Shown in pieces: positions 1 through 9,312 of a stretch of DNA of 19,416 bases. The notes under the pieces were generated by a model that worked only from the letters and a program-made list of their open reading frames with translations, was not told the origin of the DNA and did no database searches. Each line of letters opens with the position of its first letter. The stretch's first letter is position 1. Made by a program: the position numbers and the translations under genes. The DNA is from JAEZDP01 sp044508265 (GTDB taxonomy: Bacteria > Acidobacteriota > Vicinamibacteria > Vicinamibacterales > Vicinamibacteraceae), in the NCBI GenBank assembly GCA_044508265.1, contig JBIQIB010000085.1, forward strand, positions 1 to 19,416, read 5' to 3'.

Positions 1-522
1 ATCGACCTGATGTTCGTGCACAACATGACCGGCGCCGGCGTGCTGCTGCCCGTGCTCGAGCAGATGAAGAAGGAGGGCCGCATCCGCTACGTCGGCGCCA
101 CGACGTCGAACACCTCCGACCACGCCCAGATGGCCGCGCTCATGCGCAAGCACAAGATGGACTGGGTGCAGGTCAACTACTCGATCGACGAACGCTCGGC
201 CGAGAAGGAGGTCTTCCCGCTGGCGCAGGAGCAGGGCACGGCGGTGATGCTGAACGTGCCGCTCGGCGGTCGCCGCGGCAGCCTGTTTTCCCGCGTCAAG
301 GGCCGCGACCTGCCGGCGTGGGCGAAGGAGTTCGACGCCACGTCGTGGGCGCACTTCTTCCTGAAGTACAGCGTGGGCCATCCGGCCGTGACGAGCGTCA
401 TCCCCGGCACCACGCAGGAGAAGAACCTGGTGGACAACCAGGGCGCCGGACGCGGCAGGCTGCCCGATGCCGCGACGCGCCGGAAGATGGAGGAGTTCTG
501 GGAGACGATTCCGGAGGCGTAA
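1..522 (+). CDS. Aldo/keto reductase, C-terminal part (5' end outside window)
   Basis: The reading frame is open from the first base (IDLMFVHNMTG...) to TAA at 520-522, so the N-terminal part lies outside the window. The DLMFVH stretch fits the conserved segment after the catalytic Asp/Tyr/Lys region of aldo/keto reductases, where the His completes the active site. Further matches are the strand EGRIRYVGATTSN, VQVNYSI, and the C-terminal cofactor-loop segment VTSVIPGTT followed by a KNLVDN helix. The family reduces carbonyls with NADPH using a TIM-barrel fold; the substrate cannot be told from this half. A Tat signal is common in related proteins of this phylum but cannot be checked here. The gene converges on era across a purine-rich spacer. 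Confidence 0.85.
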   Translation: MDLMFVHNMTGAGVLLPVLEQMKKEGRIRYVGATTSNTSDHAQMAALMRKHKMDWVQVNYSIDERSAEKEVFPLAQEQGTAVMLNVPLGGRRGSLFSRVKGRDLPAWAKEFDATSWAHFFLKYSVGHPAVTSVIPGTTQEKNLVDNQGAGRGRLPDAATRRKMEEFWETIPEA

Positions 523-531
523 GAGGCTGAC

Positions 532-607
532 GAGGAGCGGAGGAAGGGAGGAAAGAGGAAGGGAGGAGGAGGAGCGGAGGAGCGGAGGAAAGAGGAAGGG
601 AGGAAGG
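532..607. repeat. Polypurine low-complexity tract between convergent genes
   Basis: This stretch of 76 bases is almost pure G/A on the plus strand; only three C (538, 575, 583) interrupt it. It is built from GGAGGAA- and GGGAGG-like words. A 21-bp block repeats exactly at 547-567 and 584-604. It fills the gap between the stop codons of the aldo/keto reductase gene and era. No ordinary stem-loop terminator is visible here. Such tracts can form triplex or G-rich structures; a role in stopping converging polymerases is only an inference. Confidence 0.8.
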
Positions 608-608
608 C

Positions 609-1508
609 TTACCGCTTGGGCAAGCCGAGCTCGTCGAGCATCCGCTCGTTCTCGCGCCAGTCCTCGCGCACCTTCACGTGCAGGTCGAGGAACACCTTCC
701 GCTCGAAGAACTCCTCGAGCTGCTGCCGCGCGGCGGTGCCGATGCGCTTGATCATCTCGCCGCCGCGCCCGATGACGATCGGCTTCTGCGAGGGCAGCTC
801 CACGAGGATCGAACAGTAGATGCCGATCCGTCCGTCCTCGCCCTCCCCTTCCTCGAACCTGTCCACGACGACGGCCGTGGTGAACGGCAGCTCGGCGTGC
901 ACGTGGGCCAGCACCTGCTCGCGCACCATCTCCGCGGCGAGCACCCGCGCGGGCTGGTCGGTCAGGTAGTCCTCCGGGTAGAGCGGCGGCCCCTCGGGCA
1001 GGTGCCTGCACAGCACCTGCTCGAGGGTGTCGACGTTCTCACCGGTGAGCGCGGACACCGGGACGATGTCCGCGAAGTCGAACTGCCGGTGGTACCAGTC
1101 GGCCGTCGTCATCAGACGGGACTTCTTCATCCTGTCGATCTTGTTCAGCACCAGCACCACGGACGCCTGGAGCTTCGGCAGCAGGCCCAGCATGAACTCG
1201 GTGCCGTGGCCGGTCTTCTCGTCGGCGTCCACGACGAAGGCGACCACGTCGGCCTCGCGCGCCGCGGCAAGGGCCGCGTCCACCATCCGGACGTTCATCC
1301 GGTGGCGCGGGCGATGGACGCCCGGCGTGTCGAGGAACACGATCTGCCCGTCGGGCAGGTTGCGCACGCCGAGGATGCGCGTCCGGGTCGTCTGCGGCTT
1401 GTCGGAGACGATCGCGAGATGCGCGCCGACGACGCGGTTGAGCAGCGTCGACTTGCCTGCGTTCGGCCTGCCGAGCAGCGCCACGAAGCCGGATCTGAAC
1501 GTCGTCAT
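609..1508 (-). CDS. era: GTPase Era, 16S rRNA / 30S assembly factor
   Basis: 299 aa, the usual length. The protein binds GTP and the 3' end of 16S rRNA during 30S subunit maturation. The G motifs are all present: G1 GRPNAGKS (13-20), G2 around TTRTRI (40-45), G3 DTPG (60-63), G4 NKID (122-125) and G5 SAL (152-154). A C-terminal KH domain follows with its GRGG loop (247-250) and the segment FFERKVFLDLHVKVREDW typical of Era. The ATG at 1508 overlaps the TGA of the upstream CBS-protein gene (ATGA), so it is probably translationally coupled as the last gene of the operon. The stop is TAA at 609-611. Confidence 0.97.
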   Translation of the reverse strand: MTTFRSGFVALLGRPNAGKSTLLNRVVGAHLAIVSDKPQTTRTRILGVRNLPDGQIVFLDTPGVHRPRHRMNVRMVDAALAAAREADVVAFVVDADEKTGHGTEFMLGLLPKLQASVVLVLNKIDRMKKSRLMTTADWYHRQFDFADIVPVSALTGENVDTLEQVLCRHLPEGPPLYPEDYLTDQPARVLAAEMVREQVLAHVHAELPFTTAVVVDRFEEGEGEDGRIGIYCSILVELPSQKPIVIGRGGEMIKRIGTAARQQLEEFFERKVFLDLHVKVREDWRENERMLDELGLPKR

Positions 1509-2743
1509 GCGTCGCCCTCCTGCCGTGCGGCCCGCCGCACGCGCACCTTCAGCACGCGACGCCGCTCGGCCTCGAGCACGTCGATGGCCAGCCCGTCGAA
1601 CGACAGGCTCTCGCCGACGGCGGGCACGCGCCCGAGCCGCGTCATGACGTAGCCGCCAATCGTCTCGAAGCCATCGCGTTCGATCTCGACGCCGAGCCGC
1701 TCGGTGAGCGCGTCGATGTCCACCTTCGCGCTGAACACGAACGTATCATCGCCCTCCTCGACGATGGGGTCGGCCTCGTCGTCGTACTCGTCGCGAATCT
1801 CGCCGACGAGTTCCTCGAGCAGGTCTTCCACGGTCACGAGGCCTGCCGTCCCTCCGTACTCGTCCACGACGAGCGCGGCCTGGCTCTGGCGCTGCTGGAA
1901 TTCGCGCAGCATGTCGGGTACGCGCTTGGTCTCCGGAACGACGTGCGCCGGCCGGATGAGCGGCGTGATGGGGTCGCCGTCGGGATGCCCGTCGCCCTTC
2001 AGGAACACGTCCTTCATGTGGACGAAGCCGACGACGTTGTCGAGGTTCTCGCCGTAGACCAGCAGGCGCGAGTACTCGGCGTCCTTCAGCAGCGCGCGCA
2101 GCTCGCCGAGCGTCGCGGTCTGGCGGATGGCCACGATGTCGGGACGCGGCGTCATCACCTCGCGCACCAGCCGATCCTGGAAGCCCACGAGCGAGCGGAA
2201 CAGCTCGCGGGCGCCGTCGCTGTGCGGCTCCTCCGGCTGACTGGCGGGCTCGTCCTCGGGCGCCGCCGCGTCGGTGCCGGTCTCGGGCGGCTCGTCGTCG
2301 GTGCGGCGCTCGCCGGTCCCGGCGCCGACGGCACGCGTCACGGGCCCGAGCACCGTCGCCACGACGGCAAACGACGGCAGCAGCACCTGGAGCACGCGCT
2401 GGGGATCGCGCCGGACGATGAGCTGGGGCACGACGTGGAAGCACACCACGACGAACGACAGCATCGACGCGAGGAACAGCCAGATGCCGTGCGCCGTGCG
2501 GCCGACGCCTTCGTACTCGGCAAGGAGGACGGCCGTCACAGCGGTCACGAGGCCGAGCAGCAGCCGCGCCGGGAAGAACAGCGCGTCGGGGTTCTCGAGG
2601 AAGCGGCCGAGGACGTCGCGGGCGCCGCCCGTGCTCTCGGCGATCATCCGGAGCGAGAAGCGCATGAGCGCACTGAAGGCGGCCAGGATCGTCCCGAGGT
2701 AGACCGCCGCGCACGCGAGCAGGAACACGACGAGCGGAATCAT
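1505..2743 (-). CDS. CNNM/CorC (HlyC-type) membrane protein with paired CBS domains
   Basis: 412 aa. The N-terminal DUF21-like membrane region has hydrophobic segments at about 2-24, 58-76, 87-108 and 118-140. An acidic, Pro/Glu-rich linker (145-175) leads to the VREVMTPRPD motif (193-202). Two CBS domains follow (about 197-258 and 262-318, with ALVVDEYGGTAGLVTVEDLLEELVGEI split over 290-316), then a CorC_HlyC domain (about 335-403). The family includes magnesium/cobalt-efflux-related proteins and is often annotated as hemolysin; transport is family knowledge and is not shown here. It sits between ybeY and era, the usual place for a CorC-type gene. The ATG at 2743 overlaps the ybeY TGA. Confidence 0.93.
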   Translation of the reverse strand: MIPLVVFLLACAAVYLGTILAAFSALMRFSLRMIAESTGGARDVLGRFLENPDALFFPARLLLGLVTAVTAVLLAEYEGVGRTAHGIWLFLASMLSFVVVCFHVVPQLIVRRDPQRVLQVLLPSFAVVATVLGPVTRAVGAGTGERRTDDEPPETGTDAAAPEDEPASQPEEPHSDGARELFRSLVGFQDRLVREVMTPRPDIVAIRQTATLGELRALLKDAEYSRLLVYGENLDNVVGFVHMKDVFLKGDGHPDGDPITPLIRPAHVVPETKRVPDMLREFQQRQSQAALVVDEYGGTAGLVTVEDLLEELVGEIRDEYDDEADPIVEEGDDTFVFSAKVDIDALTERLGVEIERDGFETIGGYVMTRLGRVPAVGESLSFDGLAIDVLEAERRRVLKVRVRRAARQEGDA

Positions 2744-3219
2744 GTCGCCGCCCCGCGATCGATCAGCCCGTGCTCGAGGCCGCCCTTGCGGCGCAGCCGT
2801 CGCTCGGCGCGCGCCATCCGCCCATCGTCGGTCTCGTGGTCGTAGCCGAGGAGGTGCAGCAGGCCGTGCAGCGCCAGCACCTTCAGCTCGGTGCCGAGCG
2901 GATGCCGCTGCGCGCGCGCCTGCTCCGCCGCGACGCCGAGGGCGATGACGATGTCACCGAGGTGCCGCGGCACGCCGCGCGGCCGTGGCATGGACGGATC
3001 GGCAGGGAACGACAGCACGTCCGTCGTGCGGTTCTTCCCGCGCCATCGGCGGTTCAGGCGCCGCACCTCCGCATCGTCGGCCAGCACGATGGTCACGGTC
3101 CCGCGCGCGGAAGCCGGGGCGACGGCGGCGAGCCAGCGGGCCAGCGCCGCCTGCCGCGCGGGGCGGCCGTCAGCGCGGCAGATGCTGACGGCCAGACGAG
3201 GGGTACCGTCGGTGTCCAT
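2740..3219 (-). CDS. ybeY: Endoribonuclease YbeY, 16S rRNA maturation factor
   Basis: 159 aa. The zinc-site motif is clear near residues 133-143 (HGLLHLLGYDH, matching the family H-G-x-L-H-L-x-G-Y-D-H with three His ligands). Upstream are LNRRWRGKNRTTDVLSFP and GDIVIAL, both hallmarks of the family. YbeY is a single-strand RNase linked to 16S 3'-end maturation and ribosome quality control. The ATG at 3219 lies two bases after the phoH stop, and its TGA overlaps the ATG of the CBS-protein gene. No good ribosome site precedes it, so coupling to phoH is likely. The HD-domain (PgpH-type) gene often found between phoH and ybeY in Firmicutes is absent. Confidence 0.96.
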   Translation of the reverse strand: MDTDGTPRLAVSICRADGRPARQAALARWLAAVAPASARGTVTIVLADDAEVRRLNRRWRGKNRTTDVLSFPADPSMPRPRGVPRHLGDIVIALGVAAEQARAQRHPLGTELKVLALHGLLHLLGYDHETDDGRMARAERRLRRKGGLEHGLIDRGAAT

Positions 3220-3221
3220 GG

Positions 3222-6022
<2,801 letters not shown>

Positions 6023-6102
6023 GTCGGCTAGTCGGCGTGTCAGCTGGTCAGCGGGTCGGCTTGTCGGCGAGTCGGCAAATCGGCTCGTCGGTACGTCGGG
6101 CG
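6023..6102. repeat. Tandem octamer array GTCGGCNN, 10 units, in the aspS leader
   Basis: Ten consecutive 8-bp units in perfect register on the plus strand: GTCGGCTA, GTCGGCGT, GTCAGCTG, GTCAGCGG, GTCGGCTT, GTCGGCGA, GTCGGCAA, ATCGGCTC, GTCGGTAC, GTCGGGCG. Six positions are conserved and the last two vary freely; all ten dinucleotides differ. The array takes up nearly all of the 85-bp hisS-aspS spacer and ends directly at the aspS ATG. In the operon transcript it reads as repeated NNGCCGAC. A second array of the same kind lies at 8037-8132. Confidence 0.9.
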
Positions 6103-6107
6103 GGCGA

Positions 6108-7496
6108 TCAGGTGTCCTCCGGCTCTGACGGGACGCCCTGGCGCACGGTCGCGGCGATCTCGTCGCGGGCGACGCTGGTCTGGCCGCCGGATCGCAGGTC
6201 CTTGATGGTGACGCGGCCGGCAGCCCGTTCATCCTCCCCCAGAACGGCAACGAAGGGAACGCCGAGGCTGGCGGCGTACTTGAACTGGCGGCCCAGCTTG
6301 TCGGCGTCCGGATAGATGTCCACGCGGAGGCGCTGGGCGCGGAGCGCGTGCGCGAGGCGGATGGCCTCGCTCGTGTCGGCCTCGCTCCAGATCGTCACCA
6401 GCACATCGGCCGGCGTCGTCGTCAGCGTGGGCGGGAACATGCCGCGCTCCCCCATCACGACGAGGATGCGCTCGAGGCCCAGCGAGAATCCGGCCGCGGG
6501 CACCTGCTCCTTGCCGAACATGCCGACCAGGTTGTCGTAGCGGCCGCCGCCTCCGAGGCTGCCGGCCAGGTCGGGCACGGCCAGTTCCATGATGCAGCCG
6601 GTGTAGTACGACAGGCCGCGGGCGAGGCTGGCGTCCACGCGGACGCGGCCCTCCGCCGGCGTGCCGACACACAGCGCGAGCACGCGCCGCAGCGTCGCGA
6701 TGCCCTCGCGCGCTGCGTCGTGTGCGGCCACGAAGGCATCGACGCGCTCGAGCGTCTGCTGGTTCACCGCCGGGAGGCCGGTATCCCCCGTCGCACCGGC
6801 GGCGGTACCCGGCTCACCGGCCAGCAGGTCGAGCACCCGGTCGGCGGCCTCTGCCGCCAGCCCGCGCTGCACGTACTCGGCCCGCACGCCTTCGATCCCG
6901 ATCTTGTCCAGCTTGTCGAGCGCCACCAGCGCATCGCCGTGGCGGTCGGCCGGGATGTCCGCCGCGTCGAGCACGCCGCTCAACACGGCGCGGTGGTTCA
7001 GGCGCAGCGTGAAGTCGGCGAACCCCAGGGCCGCCATCACCTCGCACGCCGCGGCGCACAGCTCGGCCTCGACGACGGGCGAGGTCGAGCCGATGGCGTC
7101 GACGTCGCACTGGTAGAACTCGCGGAAGCGCCCGCGGGCCGGCCTGTCGGCGCGCCACACGGGCTGAATCTGGAAGCGCTTGAAGAACTTCGGCAGCGCG
7201 TGGCGGTGCTCCGCGACGACGCGCGCCAGCGGCACCGTCAGGTCGTAGCGCAGCGCGAGGTCGGCCTGGCCCGACGCCTCGTGCTCGCCGCGCTTCAGGA
7301 TCTTGAAGATCAGCTGATTGCCTTCCTCGCCGTACTTGCCGAGCAGCGTCTCGATGTTCTCGACGGCGGGCGTCTCGAGCGGCTGGAAGCCGTACCGCTC
7401 GTACACGCCGCGGATGACGCCGATGACGTACTCCCGCCGACGGACGTCGGCAGGCAGGAAGTCGCGCATCCCGCGCGCGGGCGACGTGCTGGCCAT
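6108..7496 (-). CDS. hisS: Histidine--tRNA ligase
   Basis: 462 aa, a class II synthetase that charges tRNA-His. The N-terminal catalytic core opens with RGMRDFLPADVRRREYV (8-24). Family signatures are ALRYDLTVPLAR (81-92), motif 2 around RADRPARGRFREFYQCDVDAIG (115-136, arginines binding ATP and substrate), the histidine loop DASLARGLSYYTG (288-300) and motif 3 GFSLGLERIL (336-345). A C-terminal anticodon-binding domain covers about 364-455. The ATG at 7496 is six bases after the stop of the carbonic anhydrase-like gene. It has no close ribosome site, so coupling is probable. A Gly/Ala/Thr-rich insert (228-243) looks like a flexible linker. Confidence 0.97.
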   Translation of the reverse strand: MASTSPARGMRDFLPADVRRREYVIGVIRGVYERYGFQPLETPAVENIETLLGKYGEEGNQLIFKILKRGEHEASGQADLALRYDLTVPLARVVAEHRHALPKFFKRFQIQPVWRADRPARGRFREFYQCDVDAIGSTSPVVEAELCAAACEVMAALGFADFTLRLNHRAVLSGVLDAADIPADRHGDALVALDKLDKIGIEGVRAEYVQRGLAAEAADRVLDLLAGEPGTAAGATGDTGLPAVNQQTLERVDAFVAAHDAAREGIATLRRVLALCVGTPAEGRVRVDASLARGLSYYTGCIMELAVPDLAGSLGGGGRYDNLVGMFGKEQVPAAGFSLGLERILVVMGERGMFPPTLTTTPADVLVTIWSEADTSEAIRLAHALRAQRLRVDIYPDADKLGRQFKYAASLGVPFVAVLGEDERAAGRVTIKDLRSGGQTSVARDEIAATVRQGVPSEPEDT

Positions 7497-7502
7497 GCTG
7501 GC

Positions 7503-8015
7503 TTACTGGAACTCCATGTAGTCGAGGCGGTAGCCGACGTAGCGCTCGGCGAAGTCGAGGATCGAGGCGGCCTCGTCCTCGGTCACGGGCCGCTTCACGC
7601 GGCCGGGCGTCCCCATCACGAGCGACCCCGGCGGTACGATCTGTTCCTCGGTCACGAGCGCGCCGGCGGCCACTATCGATCCGCTGCCGATGACGGCGCC
7701 GTTCAGGATGATGGCGCCCATCCCGATCAGGCACCGCGGCTCGATCGTGCACCCGTGCACGATCGCCCCGTGCCCGATCGTCACGTCGTCGCCGATCGTC
7801 GTCGGGTGCGTGTCGCGCATGGCGTGGACGATGGTGCCGTCCTGGAGGTTGGTGCGGTGTCCGATCCGGATGCTGTGGACGTCGCCGCGGATGACGACGT
7901 TCATCCAGACGCTGGAGGCCTCGCCGAGCGTCACGTCGCCGATGACTTGCGCGCTCTGGTCCACGAAGGCTGTCGGATGAATGTCGGGCCACCGCCCCCG
8001 GTGCGGACGAACCAT
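7503..8015 (-). CDS. Gamma-class carbonic anhydrase-like hexapeptide protein
   Basis: 170 aa. Most of the protein is a left-handed beta-helix made of hexapeptide repeats (VIGDVTLGEASSVWMNVVIRGD, split over 24-45, then IGDDVTIGHGAIVHGCTIEP). The three metal-ligand histidines of the gamma-carbonic anhydrase fold are present: H64 (TIVHAM), H82 (TIGHGA) and H87 (IVHGCT). It therefore belongs to the YrdA/PaaY/CaiE-like group of trimeric metal proteins. Many members lack measurable carbonic anhydrase activity, so the true reaction is open. It is first in the operon ahead of hisS. The ATG at 8015 lies 9 nt behind a perfect TATAAT and has no Shine-Dalgarno, which points to a leaderless message. Confidence 0.93.
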   Translation of the reverse strand: MVRPHRGRWPDIHPTAFVDQSAQVIGDVTLGEASSVWMNVVIRGDVHSIRIGHRTNLQDGTIVHAMRDTHPTTIGDDVTIGHGAIVHGCTIEPRCLIGMGAIILNGAVIGSGSIVAAGALVTEEQIVPPGSLVMGTPGRVKRPVTEDEAASILDFAERYVGYRLDYMEFQ

Positions 8016-8024
8016 GAACTGAAC

Positions 8025-8030
8025 ATTATA
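8025..8030 (-). promoter_or_regulatory. Putative -10 box (TATAAT) giving a leaderless mRNA
   Basis: On the minus strand a perfect TATAAT is followed by nine bases (GTTCAGTTC) and the ATG at 8015. Transcription usually starts about seven bases after a -10 box, so the RNA would begin within a few bases of the ATG. No standard -35 hexamer is found 16-18 bp upstream; the best match, CTGACA, is 21 bp away inside the octamer array. The array begins 6 bp upstream of this box. Confidence 0.55.
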
Positions 8031-8036
8031 CGGTGG

Positions 8037-8132
8037 ATCGGCGAGTCAGCTTGTCAGCAGGTCGGTTAATCGGCGGGTCGGCATGTCGGCATGTCGGCAT
8101 GCCGGCGAATCGGCTTGTCGGCTTGCCGGCGG
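8037..8132. repeat. Tandem octamer array GTCGGCNN, 12 units, upstream of the promoter
   Basis: Twelve 8-bp units in perfect register: ATCGGCGA, GTCAGCTT, GTCAGCAG, GTCGGTTA, ATCGGCGG, GTCGGCAT, GTCGGCAT, GTCGGCAT, GCCGGCGA, ATCGGCTT, GTCGGCTT, GCCGGCGG. The last two bases of each unit vary, and GTCGGC is kept with at most one change in nearly all units (GTCAGC, ATCGGC, GCCGGC, GTCGGT). The array has the same orientation relative to its downstream gene as the array before aspS. It borders the TATAAT of the minus-strand operon on one side and a C/T-rich tract on the other. Confidence 0.9.
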
Positions 8133-8148
8133 GTACAGGGCCCGGGCA

Positions 8149-8320
8149 TCCTCCATTCCTCCGCTCCTNNNNNNNNNNNNNNNNNNNNNNNNNNNNNNNN
8201 NNNNNNNNNNNNNNNNNNNNNNNNNNNNNNNNNNNNNNNNNNNNNNNNNNNNNNNNNNNNNNNNNNNNCTCCTCCCTTCCTCCGTTCCTTTCCTCCATTC
8301 CTTCACTCCTCCATTCCTCC
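8149..8320. repeat. C/T-rich low-complexity tract interrupted by assembly gap
   Basis: Bases 8149-8168 and 8269-8320 are almost only C and T on the plus strand, made of CCTCC and CATTCCT words. The 14-mer TCCTCCATTCCTCC occurs on both sides of the gap, at 8149-8162 and 8307-8320. Read on the minus strand this is a GGAGGAA-type purine tract like the one at 532-607. Together with the octamer array and the promoters it fills the 442-base divergent spacer 8016-8457. Confidence 0.8.
8169..8268. other. Assembly gap (100 N)
   Basis: There are exactly 100 unknown bases, the conventional filler for a gap of unknown length in a scaffold. The flanks are the same low-complexity sequence, so assembly probably broke in a repeat. 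True length and content are unknown, and physical linkage of the two halves rests on scaffolding only. Confidence 0.97.
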
Positions 8321-8361
8321 AGTCCTCGACAGCCCAGTCCTTGCAGTCCAGTCCTCGACAG
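8319..8361. repeat. Direct repeat CCAGTCCTCGACAG, two copies 29 bp apart
   Basis: The 14-mer CCAGTCCTCGACAG is exact at 8319-8332 and 8348-8361. Further CAGTCC words lie between, giving a loose CAGTCC-rich block. It stands between the C/T tract and the promoter region of pheA. It may be a degenerate tandem repeat of the same low-complexity family or a binding site; nothing in the sequence decides this. Confidence 0.7.
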
Positions 8362-8415
8362 ACCGACTCTGACTTGCTCACCGGCCCCTACCGCCAATTA
8401 TGTTTATCTAAGAAA

Positions 8416-8421
8416 TATAAT
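8416..8421 (+). promoter_or_regulatory. Putative -10 box of the pheA-ilv operon in an AT-rich pocket
   Basis: A perfect TATAAT sits inside the most AT-rich stretch noticed in the window (8396-8430, 6 G/C among 35 bases). Predicted transcription would start near 8428, leaving about 30 nt of leader that contains AGGA (8447-8450) ahead of the GTG at 8458. No convincing -35 hexamer lies 16-18 bp upstream. Confidence 0.5.
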
Positions 8422-8457
8422 CTTGACTTACTGGTCACGGGCGGTCAGGATGGCCTC

Positions 8458-9312
8458 GTGGTCGTGGCCTTCCAGGGCGAGCCGGGCGCGTACAGCGAGG
8501 CCGCCGCCCTCCAGTTTGCTCCGGACGCCGAGGTCCTGCCCTGTCCGAGCTTCGACGAGGTGTTCCGCGCTGTCGATTCCGGCCGGGCGGCGCGCGGCGT
8601 GCTGCCGATCGAGAACTCCATCGGCGGCACGATCCACCGCAACTACGATCTGCTGCTCGAGCACGAGCTGACGATCCTCGGCGACCTCGAACTGGAAGTG
8701 GTGCACAGCCTGCTGGCGCTGCCGGGCGTGACGCTCGACGACGTCCGCCAGATCTACTCGCACCCGCAGGCCCTCGCGCAGTGTGACAGGTTCCTGCGCG
8801 GGCTGCCCGGCGTCGAGGTGGTCGCCACCTACGACACGGCCGGGAGCGCGAAGCTCCTGAAGGATCGGCAGCTCGTCGACGCCGCCGCGATCGCGTCGGC
8901 GCGCGCGGCCAGCGTCTTCGGCCTGTCGGTGCTGCGGTCGGGCATCCAGGACTTCGCGCACAACATCACGCGCTTCCTGGTGGTGGGCCGGCCGGAGGCC
9001 GCCGGCGACGCGGCCGTGGCCGACAAGACCACCATCGTCTTCTCGCTGCCCAACGAGCCGGGCGCGCTCTTCAAGGCGCTGAGCGTGTTCGCGCTGCGGG
9101 GCATCGACCTGACGAAGCTCGAGTCGCGGCCGATTCCCGGGCGGCCGTGGGAATACCTGTTCTACGTCGACCTGCGGGTGGGCGCGCACGAGGTGTCGTG
9201 CAGCCGCGCGCTGGCGCACCTGGGCGAGTTCGCCCCGGTCCTGCGCACCCTCGGGTCCTATCCGTCGTCGCTGACGCGGCGGGCCGACGAGCCCGTCGGA
9301 GATCGTGCATGA
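8458..9312 (+). CDS. pheA: Prephenate dehydratase with ACT regulatory domain
   Basis: 284 aa. It converts prephenate to phenylpyruvate, the committed step of phenylalanine synthesis. The catalytic domain starts with VAFQGEPGAYSEAAA (3-17) and includes LPIENSIGGTIHRNYDLL (49-66), the Ser/His/Thr-rich SHPQALAQC (101-109) and the TRF motif (171-173). A C-terminal ACT domain carries GALF (202-205) and ESRP (222-225), the phenylalanine-binding motifs behind feedback inhibition. No chorismate mutase domain is fused. The frame is open upstream through the assembly gap, but homology starts at VVAFQG. The GTG at 8458 has AGGA seven bases upstream (8447-8450); the GTG at 8464 is a weaker alternative. 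The stop overlaps the ilvD start (ATGA). Confidence 0.95.
   Translation: MVVAFQGEPGAYSEAAALQFAPDAEVLPCPSFDEVFRAVDSGRAARGVLPIENSIGGTIHRNYDLLLEHELTILGDLELEVVHSLLALPGVTLDDVRQIYSHPQALAQCDRFLRGLPGVEVVATYDTAGSAKLLKDRQLVDAAAIASARAASVFGLSVLRSGIQDFAHNITRFLVVGRPEAAGDAAVADKTTIVFSLPNEPGALFKALSVFALRGIDLTKLESRPIPGRPWEYLFYVDLRVGAHEVSCSRALAHLGEFAPVLRTLGSYPSSLTRRADEPVGDRA

Noticed and set aside
6023..6250. AspRS extension of 76 residues upstream of 6022
   Set aside because: It would be translated from the octamer array and the 3' end of hisS in another frame, and it gives repetitive Ser/Arg/Pro/Asp sequence. AspRS homology begins within ten residues of the ATG at 6022.
8400..8411. Mini-ORF ATG TTT ATC TAA as an attenuator leader peptide for pheA
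   Set aside because: It lies upstream of the proposed -10 box, so it would not be transcribed. It has a single Phe codon and no following terminator/antiterminator pair was seen.
8423..8451. TTGACT at 8423 as a -35 box with a downstream -10
   Set aside because: The hexamer at 17 bp spacing is CAGGAT, which overlaps the ribosome site and is a poor -10; TATAAT at 8416 is a better candidate.
8083..8457. Upstream extension of the pheA frame and other frames through the N run
   Set aside because: They cross 100 unknown bases and low-complexity repeats; an open frame there has no meaning.
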